A stretch of 64,000 nt of DNA from an uncultured Chthonomonadales bacterium (GCA_938005745.1 CALLMM010000011.1:124001-188000); one strand, 5' to 3'; shown: positions 51,951 through 60,974, counted from the first letter of the stretch. The notes: generated by a model not told the origin, from the letters alone. Translations and numbers: made by a program.

Positions 51951-51993
51951 AAGAAGACGCCTCCCTGTCTGAGTGACGGGGAGGCGTCTTCTT
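51951..51993. terminator. Bidirectional terminator
   Basis: AAGAAGACGCCTCCC and GGGAGGCGTCTTCTT form a 15-bp stem, TTT following; it serves the malectin gene and the convergent thioredoxin gene. Confidence 0.85.
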
Positions 51994-52007
51994 TCCAGAA
52001 CGCGATC

Positions 52008-52538
52008 TCAGCGCGACAGCGCCTTCTTGACGGCGGCTTCGAACTGCGCGTAGCTGTGTGCCCCCAGCAGCTTGTCCGAGACGCGCCCTTTGCGGTCGAA
52101 GATCACCGTGTAGGGAACCGCGCCGGGCCACTGCGGATCGAGCGCGTTCGCCATCGCCTCCAGCCCCTCCGCTTTGACAATGAAGTTGGCGGTGCGCGCC
52201 TTCTGCTGATTGAGAAACGCCTGCGCCTCCGCCCTCTTGTCCGGAGTGTCAATGGAGATGGTCACCACCTCTACCCCGCGCGCGCGATAGGCGTTATGCA
52301 GCCGCACCAGAGAGGGAAACTCCGCCTTGCACGGCGCGCACCAGGTCGCCCAGAGATTGACCACGACCACCCGCCCTTTGCGGCTGTTGAGGTACTGCTT
52401 CAGACCGGCTCCGTCCAGTTCCCGCAGACTCTGCGCGGCGGCGCGTCCCTGTCCGCGCGCCTCCGCCGACGCTGTCAGCCCTGACGCCGCCACGGCGCAC
52501 ACCGCCAGCAGCATCCATGCTCTGCCTGTAAATCTCAT
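52008..52538 (-). CDS. TlpA/ResA-family thioredoxin-like protein
   Basis: A 176-residue exported protein: signal peptide 1-28, TlpA motif NLWATWCAPCK with Cys67 and Cys70, cis-Pro in AVPYTVIFDRKG, and the family insertion LVRLHNAYRARGVEVVTISID (part). Periplasmic disulfide reductase, perhaps for cytochrome c maturation or resolving peroxiredoxin. It follows a peroxiredoxin-like gene after a terminator. Confidence 0.88.
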   Translation of the reverse strand: MRFTGRAWMLLAVCAVAASGLTASAEARGQGRAAAQSLRELDGAGLKQYLNSRKGRVVVVNLWATWCAPCKAEFPSLVRLHNAYRARGVEVVTISIDTPDKRAEAQAFLNQQKARTANFIVKAEGLEAMANALDPQWPGAVPYTVIFDRKGRVSDKLLGAHSYAQFEAAVKKALSR

Positions 52539-52616
52539 TCCAATTCTCTCCCGCAGCCTGAAAGATGAGTACGGGGATCGCCCGGTCTGCCCTCAGACTG
52601 CCGCACAGCCGTTGAA

Positions 52617-52649
52617 ACGCCCCCGCTCTTCATATCTATGCGGGGGCGT
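52617..52649 (-). terminator. Terminator after the peroxiredoxin gene
   Basis: ACGCCCCCGC pairs with GCGGGGGCGT, loop 13 bases, TTTC following on the minus strand. Confidence 0.75.
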
Positions 52650-52687
52650 CCCGTTTTGGTTCCCAGCTTTGAGATACGGCTGATTTT

Positions 52688-53740
52688 TTACTTCTTGACG
52701 CGCTTGATGGTGCATCCCACCGCGCGGGTCTTCGGATTGGCAGGCGCGTTTCCAGCCAGCACCGCCTTCAGCGCGTCGTGCAGATCGTTGGACTTCACCG
52801 CGTTCGGATCCTGGCTGTCGTCAATCCGTCCATGGTAGCGGACGACCGCCTGCGAGTCGAGCACAAAGATCTCCGGCGTCACCAGCGCCTTGAACCGATC
52901 TGCGATGACGTTACCCTCATCCTTCAGCACGGGGAAGGAGAAGCCGGCTTTTGCGGCATGCTGCTTGATCTCCTCCGCATGCTCCTCCACGTTGGAGTTG
53001 ATCGCGACAAACCGAACGCCCTTTTTCTCGAACTCGGCAGCGATCGCCTTCATGCGCGCGTCATACGCCAGCGAGATCGGACAGCGCGTGGAGATGAACA
53101 TCACCACCGTCGCCTTCTGCTTGCCGTCGCCCAGAAGATTGACGCTCTTGCCGTCGCGCGCATTCGGCAGCGAGAAGTCCTTTACCCGCCTGCCAAGCTC
53201 CACCGTCTCCTCGAGCGCCTCGATCGCCTCCAGCACCTGCTCTCCATGCTCGCGGGTATTCACACTGTCCAGCACTGCGGCAATCTCACCCTGCGGATTG
53301 ACGATGAAGGTTACCCGAGACGCGAAGCCGTTCGGCAGGCGAATGCCGTACTTCTCCGCCACCTTACCGCCCTCATCCGCCAGCAGAGAGTGCTTCAAGC
53401 CCTCTTTCTCGCAGAACGCCTGCTTCGATCGGCTGTCCTGCGAACTGATCCCGAAAACTGCCACATTGCGCTTCTTGAACTCCTCCAGCGAGGCGGTCAG
53501 CGACCGGTTCTCCAGCGTGCAGCCGGGCGTCATATCCATCGGGTAGAAAGCCAGAACCACCGTCTTACCGCGCAGATCGGACAGCCTATGCACCTTGCCG
53601 TTCTGGTCGGGCAGCGCAAAGTCGGGCGCAGGTTTGCCCACCTCCAGCGGCTTTGCGCCCAACCCGACAGCAAACCAGAGAAGCAGCGCCGCCGCCACAA
53701 CGGCGACATTTGCCATCATAAAAAGACGCATTCGACGCAT
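52688..53740 (-). CDS. Exported tandem peroxiredoxin: PrxQ domain plus redoxin domain
   Basis: A 350-residue fusion. After an N-terminal TM/signal (8-29), a PrxQ/BCP domain (~32-180) has YPMDMTPGCT with peroxidatic Cys74 and a later Cys110. The second domain (~185-335) is thioredoxin-like, with STRCPISLAYDARM, Cys220 followed by P-I-S in place of CxxC, as in redoxins often found in planctomycete-type bacteria. It probably removes peroxides at the envelope, and may be fed by the adjacent TlpA. Confidence 0.85.
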   Translation of the reverse strand: MRRMRLFMMANVAVVAAALLLWFAVGLGAKPLEVGKPAPDFALPDQNGKVHRLSDLRGKTVVLAFYPMDMTPGCTLENRSLTASLEEFKKRNVAVFGISSQDSRSKQAFCEKEGLKHSLLADEGGKVAEKYGIRLPNGFASRVTFIVNPQGEIAAVLDSVNTREHGEQVLEAIEALEETVELGRRVKDFSLPNARDGKSVNLLGDGKQKATVVMFISTRCPISLAYDARMKAIAAEFEKKGVRFVAINSNVEEHAEEIKQHAAKAGFSFPVLKDEGNVIADRFKALVTPEIFVLDSQAVVRYHGRIDDSQDPNAVKSNDLHDALKAVLAGNAPANPKTRAVGCTIKRVKK

Positions 53741-53771
53741 TTTTCGCTACTCCTTGCGTACACAATATAAC

Positions 53772-53864
53772 GGGTATCGCACTTAAAGATACCCCTCTTC
53801 TTTACGGCGGGGTTCCTGAAAATCCGCGTCGAATGTTTGATACCGCTAAATTTCCTCCGATACC
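53772..53864. promoter_or_regulatory. Cluster of GGTATC/GATACC half-sites between divergent redox genes
   Basis: GGGTATC-N9-GATACCC at 53772-53794 and two more GATACC copies at 53839 and 53859, exactly 20 bases apart. Four half-sites in 93 bases between divergent genes suggest a shared operator; no regulator is known. Confidence 0.4.
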
Positions 53865-53882
53865 TTCGGAAAGGAGTCTTGG

Positions 53883-54734
53883 ATGCGTCGAAAAGGTCTG
53901 TTGTTGGCAAGCGCGCTGCTCGGAACGCTCTGGCTGTCGGCAGGAGTCGCCGGGGCGGGCGAGATACGCTGGGTAAAGTCTCTGGATCAGGCATTGCAGC
54001 AGGCGAAACGCGCCAATAAACTGGTGATGGTGGACTTCTACACCGACTGGTGCACCTGGTGCAAGCGTCTGGACAGAGACACCTACACCAACGACCGCGT
54101 GGTGCAGCTCTCTGCGCAGTTTGTATCGGTCAAGGTGAATGCCGAAAAGGAGGGACGCAGCGCTGCGCAGCGCTACGGCGTCAACGGTTTTCCCACCATC
54201 CTCTTCCTTACCGGAGGCGGGGAGGTAGCAGGCAAGATTACCGGCTATCGCCCTCCACAACCCTTTGCCGATGAGATGAGCCGGATCGCGACCGCCCATC
54301 GCGAGTATCCCACGCTGGTTCAGCGCGTGAAAGCCAATCCGAAGGACGGCACCTCTGCGGCGAAACTGACCATCATCTACGCCGGACGCGGACGCGCCCA
54401 GCAGGCGGAGCAGACCCTGCGATTAGCCGCCGCCGCCGACCCGGAGAACCGGAGCGGACAACTGGCGAAAGCCTACAACGCCGTTGGCGATCTCTATCAG
54501 GAGAATCAGCAGTTTGACCGGGCGATCCCCCTCTTCCGCCAGGGATTGAAGGTCTCCAGAACGCCCTACGACAACGCCTACAGCCGCATCAGCATCGCGG
54601 TCTGCCTCTTCAGCCAGAAGCGTATGAAGGAGGCGGAACCGGACCTGAACGCCATTCTCGCGATGCCGAACGCTCCTGCCGAGATGAAGCAGATGGCGCA
54701 GCGCATGCTGGACTACATGCGACGCGGAGAGTAG
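53883..54734 (+). CDS. Exported thioredoxin-fold protein with C-terminal TPR
   Basis: A 283-residue protein: signal peptide 1-25, a thioredoxin_7/DUF255-like domain (~30-140) with FYTDWCTWCK (Cys57, Cys60) and cis-Pro in GFPTILFL, then two to three TPR-like helices (~170-280: AYNAVGDLYQENQQFDRAIPLFRQG, in part). The ATG has AGGAG seven bases upstream. Divergent from the peroxiredoxin gene and probably co-regulated. Confidence 0.85.
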   Translation: MRRKGLLLASALLGTLWLSAGVAGAGEIRWVKSLDQALQQAKRANKLVMVDFYTDWCTWCKRLDRDTYTNDRVVQLSAQFVSVKVNAEKEGRSAAQRYGVNGFPTILFLTGGGEVAGKITGYRPPQPFADEMSRIATAHREYPTLVQRVKANPKDGTSAAKLTIIYAGRGRAQQAEQTLRLAAAADPENRSGQLAKAYNAVGDLYQENQQFDRAIPLFRQGLKVSRTPYDNAYSRISIAVCLFSQKRMKEAEPDLNAILAMPNAPAEMKQMAQRMLDYMRRGE

Positions 54735-54763
54735 TCCTCTCCACAGACGCTCCTCAACCTGCA

Positions 54764-54795
54764 GCGCCTCTCTTCTCCGCGGAGAAGAGAGGCGC
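54764..54795 (+). terminator. Perfect 32-base palindromic terminator
   Basis: GCGCCTCTCTTCTCC plus its complement; TCTGTT follows. Confidence 0.75.
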
Positions 54796-54885
54796 TCTGT
54801 TATCACGATGGCGCAGGCTGACGGACAGGATTGCTCCGGGATCATGTCGTATACTGGAGTGAAACAGCTCTGGAAAGGATAGAGT

Positions 54886-55887
54886 ATGCACACAGTCACC
54901 CTGATCCCGGGAGACGGGATCGGTCCGGAGGTATCGGAGGCGACGGTCAGAGTGGTGGAGGCGAGCGGCATCCCGATCGCATGGGAGCGCGTCGAAGCCG
55001 GGTCGGAGGTGATGCACAAATACGGCACACCCGTACCCGACGAGGTGATCAACGCCATCATCAAGAACCGGATTGCGCTGAAGGGTCCGCTGGCGACCCC
55101 GATCGGCACGGGCTTTGCCAGCGCGAACGTAACGCTGCGTAAACGCCTGAACCTCTTCGCCAATGTGCGCCCGGCAAAGACGATCCCGGGGGTGAAGACC
55201 CGCTTTGAGAACGTAGATCTGATCGTCATTCGCGAAAACAGCGAAGACCTCTACAGCGGGCTGGAGCACATCGTGGTTCCGGGCGTGGTGGAGAGCCTCA
55301 AGATCATCACCGAGACCGCCTGTCTGCGCATCGGCAGGTTCGCCTTCGAGTATGCCCGCAGGCATGAACGCAAGAAGGTGACGGCGGTGCACAAAGCCAA
55401 CATCATGAAGCTGGCGGACGGACTGTTTCTGGAGTGCCTGCGCCGGATCGCACGCGACTATCCGGAGATCGAGTATCAGGAGCTGATCGTGGACAACACC
55501 TGCATGCAGCTTGTCACCCGCCCGGAGCAGTTTGACGTGATGGTGATGGAGAACCTGTACGGCGATATCGTCTCCGATCTGTGCGCAGGGCTGATCGGCG
55601 GACTGGGTTTGACCGCGAGCGCCAATATCGGCGAAGGGGATGTCGCCATGTTCGAGGCGGTGCATGGAACCGCGCCCGACATCGCCGGTCAGAATAAAGC
55701 CAACCCCATTGCGCTGATCCTCTCCGCGGTTCTGATGCTGCGCCACATGGGCGAGATGGAAGCCGCCAGCCGGATCGAGCGGGCGGTAATGGCGATGCTG
55801 GCGGAAGGAAAGGTCCGCACGCGCGATCTGGGAGGTAACGCCTCCACCACCGACATCTGCGACGCCATCATCGAGAAGATGCACTGA
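54886..55887 (+). CDS. icd: Isocitrate/isopropylmalate dehydrogenase family (NAD-type isocitrate dehydrogenase)
   Basis: A 333-residue beta-decarboxylating dehydrogenase. GDGIGPEV near the N-terminus, [18 protein letters not shown] with S-x-N-x-x-L-R as in isocitrate dehydrogenases (3-isopropylmalate enzymes lack it), [14 protein letters not shown], catalytic Tyr/Lys region [11 protein letters not shown], metal Asp pair in [11 protein letters not shown], and [20 protein letters not shown]. Length fits short NAD-linked IDH. Makes 2-oxoglutarate, the co-substrate of PhyH oxygenases. It is monocistronic by context. Confidence 0.88.
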   Translation: MHTVTLIPGDGIGPEVSEATVRVVEASGIPIAWERVEAGSEVMHKYGTPVPDEVINAIIKNRIALKGPLATPIGTGFASANVTLRKRLNLFANVRPAKTIPGVKTRFENVDLIVIRENSEDLYSGLEHIVVPGVVESLKIITETACLRIGRFAFEYARRHERKKVTAVHKANIMKLADGLFLECLRRIARDYPEIEYQELIVDNTCMQLVTRPEQFDVMVMENLYGDIVSDLCAGLIGGLGLTASANIGEGDVAMFEAVHGTAPDIAGQNKANPIALILSAVLMLRHMGEMEAASRIERAVMAMLAEGKVRTRDLGGNASTTDICDAIIEKMH

Positions 55888-56037
55888 GGTTGCCCGCTGC
55901 GCCGTCCTTTAACCGCGCAATCGTTTCCTGCCGATGGAACGGCTCATCCTCTCAGAGAGCAGGCGGGCGCGCCTGCTGCAACAAATCGAAACTATAACGA
56001 ATCAACGCTGCATATTTCCCGTTCAGGAGCGATAGAT

Positions 56038-57147
56038 ATGTCCGCCCAACGACTTCCCGACCCGCGTATTCTGCTCGGTCCCGGTCCCTCTTGCGTTCCG
56101 CCTCGCGTGCTGGAGGCGATGGCGCGCGCGCCTGTCGGCTACCTCGATCCGGAGCTGTTCGAGGCGCTGGAGGAGATCCAGGTTCGCCTGCGCACCGTCT
56201 TCGGAACCGCCAACCCCTTCACGCTCGCGCTGACCGGAACCGGTATGGCGGGCATGGAGTCCTGTTTTGCCAATCTTGTAGAGCCGGGCGACACGGTTCT
56301 GATCGGAGTGCATGGATTCTTCGGGGAGCGCATGGTGGAGATCGCCGGACGGTACGGCGCGCAGGTCGTGCGGGTAGACGCGCCTTGGGGAACGCCTCTA
56401 AACCCAGCTCAGATTGAGGAGGCGGCTGCCCGCGCCGACAGACTCAGGCTGATCGCCTGCGTTCACGCGGAGACCTCGACAGGCGTTCGCCAGCCGCTCG
56501 AACCCATCGCCGAGATTGCGCGCCGACACAATGCACTGTTTCTGGTGGATGCGGTAACTTCTCTGGGGGGATTGCCCGTAGAGATAGACAGGATAGGAAT
56601 AGACGCCTGCTACTCCGCCACGCAGAAGTGCATGGGATGCCCGCCGGGTCTTGCCCCGTTGACCGTTTCGGAACGCGCGCTGGAGAGAGCGGCTGCCCGC
56701 ACAAGCCGGGTGGTCTCCTGGTACTACGACTGGAAACTGCTCGCCAACTACTGGGGCGGCGATCATATGTATCATCACACGGTCCCGGTATCGCTTCTGA
56801 TCGCCTTCCGGGAGTCGCTGCGTATGATTCAGGAAGAGGGGCTGGAGGCGCGCTATGCACGCCATCAGAACGTCAGCCGTCTGCTGATGGAGGGCGTAGC
56901 GCAGATGGGAATGCAGCCATTTGCGCAGGAGGGCTATCGTCTGCCGACGCTCAACGCACTGCATCTGCCTGCCGGCGCGGAGGATGTGACGGTTCGCAGG
57001 CGGCTGCTGACCGAGTACGGCATCGAGATCGGCGGCGGGCTGGGCGCGCTCAAGGGAAAGGTCTGGCGGATCGGCACGATGGGAGAATCGGCTTCCATTC
57101 GCAACGTCTCGCTGCTGCTGGCGGCGCTGAAAGCCGCGCTCGCATAG
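56038..57147 (+). CDS. Class V aminotransferase (alanine/serine-glyoxylate type)
   Basis: A 369-residue PLP enzyme. LGPGPSCVPPRVLEAM start, ALTGTGMAGMES, HAETSTGVRQPL, the Asp-containing LVDAVTSLGG, and the PLP lysine in YSATQKCMGCPPGL. The pattern is that of AGT/SGAT rather than SufS. It transfers an amino group from alanine or serine to glyoxylate. The start has AGGAG eight bases upstream. Confidence 0.9.
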   Translation: MSAQRLPDPRILLGPGPSCVPPRVLEAMARAPVGYLDPELFEALEEIQVRLRTVFGTANPFTLALTGTGMAGMESCFANLVEPGDTVLIGVHGFFGERMVEIAGRYGAQVVRVDAPWGTPLNPAQIEEAAARADRLRLIACVHAETSTGVRQPLEPIAEIARRHNALFLVDAVTSLGGLPVEIDRIGIDACYSATQKCMGCPPGLAPLTVSERALERAAARTSRVVSWYYDWKLLANYWGGDHMYHHTVPVSLLIAFRESLRMIQEEGLEARYARHQNVSRLLMEGVAQMGMQPFAQEGYRLPTLNALHLPAGAEDVTVRRRLLTEYGIEIGGGLGALKGKVWRIGTMGESASIRNVSLLLAALKAALA

Positions 57148-57180
57148 TCCGTCCCACTCAACAGAACTCAGGAATAGTGC

Positions 57181-57936
57181 ATGGCAGTGGATAAAAATCC
57201 TGCAACGCCGTCCCCGACCTCGGGCAACGTCTACGGACGTATCATCCGGGAGCGAGGAACGACGAAGATCGTTTTAGCCTTTCTGGTGCTGGGAGCAGTC
57301 TTTCTGCTCTACAGGCAGTTTCATACCTATCGGGTGAACGCCACGCAGTGGCCCCAGCTTCAACCGATCCCCGACGGGCTTACCGTGCTCGGTCTGCACG
57401 ATCAGGATCGTCCGGGAAAGAAGCGAAGGTTCGTCGCCATTGAATCGAACACCGCCTGGCAGATCCGCCGCCCGGACGATCTGGAGGAGGAAGAGGAGTC
57501 GCCTTCGGAAGCCGATCCGCCCGAAATGAGCGAGGAGATGCGCGACCGAGGACAGGCTCCTGCCGGTCAGGGGCGCGCCGTCAAGGGGCAGATCGTCCCG
57601 CTGGAGGTCGTCATGAAGGAGTCGCCGGTGGTGCTCACCGAGGCGCACTTTACGGGCGCATGGGTGGAGACTCGCGACGACCCGTTTCGCGGGGAGTACT
57701 ACGCGGTACACATCAGCCTCAATGACGAGGGGCACTCGCGCTTCTGGCAGTACTCCAGCAAACATCAGGGAGAGCGGCTGGTCTTTGCACTCAAAGGGGA
57801 GATTATCACCTGCACGAAGATGGACAATCCCCCTCCGCTCTACCTCTGGACCTTCACCCGCTCGCTCTGCATTGAGCCGATCTGGGTGAAGGAGGACGCC
57901 AATCGCTTTGCCGACTACCTCAACGGCAAACGCTGA
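57181..57936 (+). CDS. Single-pass membrane protein with SecDF P1-head-like domain
   Basis: A 251-residue protein: TM at ~29-46, an acidic Pro/Glu linker (~95-125), and a C-terminal ~95 residues resembling the SecD P1 head: TGAWVETRD, EYYAVHISLNDEGHSRFWQYS (part), GERLVFALKGEII and FADYLNG. SecD itself has six TM segments; this has one, so it is not a translocase. It follows the aminotransferase gene by 33 nt. Role unknown. Confidence 0.5.
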   Translation: MAVDKNPATPSPTSGNVYGRIIRERGTTKIVLAFLVLGAVFLLYRQFHTYRVNATQWPQLQPIPDGLTVLGLHDQDRPGKKRRFVAIESNTAWQIRRPDDLEEEEESPSEADPPEMSEEMRDRGQAPAGQGRAVKGQIVPLEVVMKESPVVLTEAHFTGAWVETRDDPFRGEYYAVHISLNDEGHSRFWQYSSKHQGERLVFALKGEIITCTKMDNPPPLYLWTFTRSLCIEPIWVKEDANRFADYLNGKR

Positions 57937-57966
57937 CCGGGCGGACCTCAAGGAGGCATCAAAAAA

Positions 57967-57997
57967 AATCGGGAGGACAGCGGCTGTCCTCCCGATT
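57967..57997. terminator. Bidirectional intrinsic terminator
   Basis: AATCGGGAGGACAG and CTGTCCTCCCGATT; on the minus strand eight Ts follow, and eight As precede on the plus strand. Confidence 0.9.
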
Positions 57998-58020
57998 GTG
58001 CTTCTGCAGGGTACGGGACC

Positions 58021-58446
58021 TCAGTCCCTCTCATCCGCGTCGCCTTCATCCGACCGCAACGGCGATCCGTTGTTTCCCTGAAGCCCTCCGAATGTGCCCG
58101 GCTGACCGGGTTGAGCCGCCCCTCCCAGGGTTCCCGGTCCGGCTCCCGGATTGGCTTCCGGCGAAGGGATGCGCGTATTCGGCAAGCCGTCCGCCTCGAA
58201 TCGCGTGGTCGCCCGCGTCTCGATCTGATTGGGGGTTTCGCGCACGAACGACCACCATCCAATAAAGGCAACGGCTGCAACGATAACAACGCTCAGTCCA
58301 ATCAGGAGTAACTTCTGTTGTGAGGGAGAGAGATCGCCGGTTCCGGCTAACTGGCTCTTCTTTCTGACGGCTGTCTTTTTCGTCCCTTTGTCCGGCTTTT
58401 TGCTCCCGGTTCCACCGCTGTCCGAGCGATTGATGACGATAGGCAC
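58021..58446 (-). CDS. Small single-pass membrane protein with Gly/Pro-rich tail
   Basis: A 141-residue protein with a Lys-rich N-terminus (KKPDKGTKKTAVRKKSQ), TM at ~45-63 (LLLIGLSVVIVAAVAFIGWW) and a low-complexity extracytoplasmic tail. No domain recognised. A GTG start is chosen because AAGGAG lies eight bases upstream; the longer frame has no ribosome site. Confidence 0.6.
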   Translation of the reverse strand: MPIVINRSDSGGTGSKKPDKGTKKTAVRKKSQLAGTGDLSPSQQKLLLIGLSVVIVAAVAFIGWWSFVRETPNQIETRATTRFEADGLPNTRIPSPEANPGAGPGTLGGAAQPGQPGTFGGLQGNNGSPLRSDEGDADERD

Positions 58447-58575
58447 GAAGTTAGCTCCTTTCTGCAGTTTGCGGCGGCGCACCGCGCCGTCCTCATCCGC
58501 AGGTATTATACCGAAACCGTGAAACAGAGGAAAGGGGAGACGCAAAAACTGGCTGTATCTACAGATAAAAAAAGT

Positions 58576-58604
58576 GTGCAGGCAGACCGAAAGTCTGCCT
58601 GCAC
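58576..58604 (-). terminator. Terminator of the sigma-GGDEF gene
   Basis: GTGCAGGCAGAC and GTCTGCCTGCAC, 5-base loop, then ACTTTTTTT on the minus strand. Confidence 0.9.
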
Positions 58605-58639
58605 GTCAGAGATGGTTACGGACGATTTCACTGAGCAGG

Positions 58640-59977
58640 CTATGCCGCAATGGAGGCGTCTTCGCTCAGGATGACGGCAGACAGGCTGTCCATCGCTCCC
58701 TGCACGAGACTTGCGGGACAAGCCGCCCTCTCCGGGTAGTGCAGATGCCCGATCATCAGATTCAACGGCGCGCGTCCCGTATGCAGCTTCTCCGCTAAAA
58801 TCCAGTCTCCCAGCGTCTGCGCCAGGCGCTCCGCCACCACCGTCACCTGTCCGCCGGTATGCGGCAGAATGAGGCCGAAGGTGTGCGTGTCAAACCGGGT
58901 GAGGATGTCCACCCGTCGGACCCTACTCCGGATCAACTGCGCGGAGTGACGCAGGATGTCCTCAGCGCGAAGCGTGCCGTAGGCGCGGCTGATACGCTCA
59001 TATCCGTCCAGCGCCAGCAGCAGAACCGCCACCGGGTACTGATGCCGGTTAGCGCGATTGATCTCCTCCTCCAGACGGCTGTGAAAGTAGCTGCGGTTGT
59101 AGAGGCGCGTCATCGGATCTATCACCGTGTTCTCTTCGATGAACTGGGCCTGCTCCTCCAGTCTGCGGCGCATCAGAGCCAGTTCTATCTGCGCCTCCTT
59201 CAACTCCTCGCTGACCAGTATCTTCTTCAGCTTCTTCGTCGAATTGCGCAGGATATGAGACACGTAGTTGCAGGAGATGCCAAGACTGCGAGCGATCTCC
59301 GTCTGATTGCGCTCTTTGAAGTAGAATTCGCTGAGAACGGTCTGTTCCAGGTCCTTCAGCTTCTCAAGCGCAGTCTTCAGCACCAGCTTCTCCTCCACCG
59401 GCAGCTCAAGCTCGACCCGCCGATCCGCGCGAACGCGATCCATGTCATAGGAGGAGTTTGCATCCTCCCCCTCTTCCCCCCCGCCGTCCAGGGAGGCGAC
59501 TTTGAATACCTCGCGCGTGGTGAGCAGCTCCGCGATATCCTCCTCCGCCATTCCCATCGTCTGCGCGATCTCCGCGTGTGTCGGGATCCGCCCCAGCTCC
59601 TGCGCCAGCGCTTCGATCACCCGGGTAACCCGCTGGTTCAGCTCCTGAAGCCATGCCGGCTCCTTGATGATCTTCCCGCGATCGCGCAGATGATGCTTGA
59701 TCTGCCCGATGACGAAGTGAGTCGCATAGGTGCTGAATTTGACGCCCTTCTCCGATTTATAGCCCTCTATCGCCGTAATCAGCCCGATATAGCCCTCTTG
59801 AATCAGATCCTCCACCGAGTCGGCGACTCCGGCGAAGCGCCTTGCGACGCTCTCCACCAGATTCGCATACTGCATGACGATACGATCTCTTAACTCCTGA
59901 CTGCGAGACTGTTTGTACTCCCCCAGCAGAGCATTTATCTCTTCATCCGTCATACGACGGTTATTTCCAGTAGTCAT
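58640..59977 (-). CDS. Sigma-70 family factor fused to a degenerate GGDEF domain
   Basis: A 445-residue protein. Residues ~30-110 are sigma region 2 (DSVEDLIQEGYIGLITAIEG, FSTYATHFVIGQIKHHLRDR), ~115-160 region 3 (LGRIPTHAEIAQTMG), ~205-255 region 4 with helix-turn-helix (LSEFYFKERNQTEIARSLGI, YVSHILRNSTKKLKKI). After a coiled linker, residues ~286-440 follow the GGDEF fold (IDPMTRLYNRSYFHSRLEEE; VAVLLLALDGYERIS), but the signature is RFDTHTF at 361-367, so cyclase activity is unlikely. It resembles sigma-B/F type factors. The start is the ATG just before the sigma domain; GTG at 60058 and ATG at 60010 are alternatives. Confidence 0.85.
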   Translation of the reverse strand: MTTGNNRRMTDEEINALLGEYKQSRSQELRDRIVMQYANLVESVARRFAGVADSVEDLIQEGYIGLITAIEGYKSEKGVKFSTYATHFVIGQIKHHLRDRGKIIKEPAWLQELNQRVTRVIEALAQELGRIPTHAEIAQTMGMAEEDIAELLTTREVFKVASLDGGGEEGEDANSSYDMDRVRADRRVELELPVEEKLVLKTALEKLKDLEQTVLSEFYFKERNQTEIARSLGISCNYVSHILRNSTKKLKKILVSEELKEAQIELALMRRRLEEQAQFIEENTVIDPMTRLYNRSYFHSRLEEEINRANRHQYPVAVLLLALDGYERISRAYGTLRAEDILRHSAQLIRSRVRRVDILTRFDTHTFGLILPHTGGQVTVVAERLAQTLGDWILAEKLHTGRAPLNLMIGHLHYPERAACPASLVQGAMDSLSAVILSEDASIAA

Positions 59978-60209
59978 GGCATTTCCGGATACGACGTTCG
60001 TGCCCACCATTCGCCGCCGAATCCGCTCTTCATGGAGCCAGGGAACAGGCATAACCACTGATCCTGCGCTCTCAGCAACCTAATTATTGCCGGAAAGGGG
60101 TTAGAACTGAAGGGGAGGAGGAGCGCGAAAGAGGTCTCGCTACGGACAGACGCCTGACACAGAGGCGGAGGCGCGGGGACGGCTTCGCCTCCGGATGAAG
60201 CAGCCGCCT

Positions 60210-60974
60210 CTACTCCTGAAGCGCACGCCACAATGCGCGATAACAGCGCAGGAAGGTTACGCCGTTCTCCGCCCGGATGCTCGCCCCGATCTCGCAGAGC
60301 GTGTATCGGTCGTAGTTCGCCGCTTTTAAAAGTCGGAAAAGCTCCCGGTAGGGGTAGTCGTTCCAGAGTTCGGTAATATGGCAGCAGAGGATATAGGGCT
60401 TCAGCAGTTCGAACGACTCTCGCACCGAGCCGTTGGAGACATCGGTCGGATTGGAGTTCCAGGTAATCCCCACGCTCGGATGCCCGCAGGCGTCCATGAT
60501 TCTCCGCGCGTTTGCCGGGATCTGCGTGCCTGCGCCGTGCACCTCCATCCAGATCTCCACGCCATGCTCCCGCGCGAACTGTCCGCACTCGATCAGGGCT
60601 TTCCCGATCTGCTCCAGCGTCTTCTCCGCGGGAACCTCCTTTGGCAGCCCGTTCGGTCGCACCTTGACGCCGCGCGCGCCAATATCGTGCGCCAGCCGCA
60701 CAAACTGGCGGCAGCTCTCGATATTCTGTCGGACCACTGCAGGATCGGGCGAATGGAACTCACAGACCGTCCCCAGACTGGTCTGCTTCAGTCCGGCATC
60801 GGCGCACTTCTGCCGCACCTCTTTTCGCTGCTCTGCCGACAGGGAGGGTTCGACGCCGTGCGCGTGCGTGGTGCGAAACTCCACTCCCTCCATGCCGGAC
60901 TCCCGACAGATTTTCAGAAGTGTCTCCAGGTCCCAGTCCCGGGCGACGTTATAGGTGACGATGCCGATATGCAT
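60210..60974 (-). CDS. Sugar phosphate isomerase/epimerase (xylose isomerase-like TIM barrel)
   Basis: A 254-residue AP-endonuclease-2-type barrel. Strands and metal ligands are visible: MEGVEFRTTHAHG, GARGVKVRPNG, IWMEVHGAG (Glu), VGITWNSNPTDVSNG (with Asn/Asp) and CCHITELWND (His), TLCEIGASI (Glu) as last ligand. Thirteen bases after the methyltransferase stop. A sugar or inositol-type substrate is likely. Confidence 0.85.
   Translation of the reverse strand: MHIGIVTYNVARDWDLETLLKICRESGMEGVEFRTTHAHGVEPSLSAEQRKEVRQKCADAGLKQTSLGTVCEFHSPDPAVVRQNIESCRQFVRLAHDIGARGVKVRPNGLPKEVPAEKTLEQIGKALIECGQFAREHGVEIWMEVHGAGTQIPANARRIMDACGHPSVGITWNSNPTDVSNGSVRESFELLKPYILCCHITELWNDYPYRELFRLLKAANYDRYTLCEIGASIRAENGVTFLRCYRALWRALQE

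Noticed and set aside
55958-55977. AGCAGGCG-GGCG-CGCCTGCT hairpin before the aminotransferase gene
   Set aside because: Stem of only 8 bp, no T run and no clear relation to a gene end; could be chance at this GC content.
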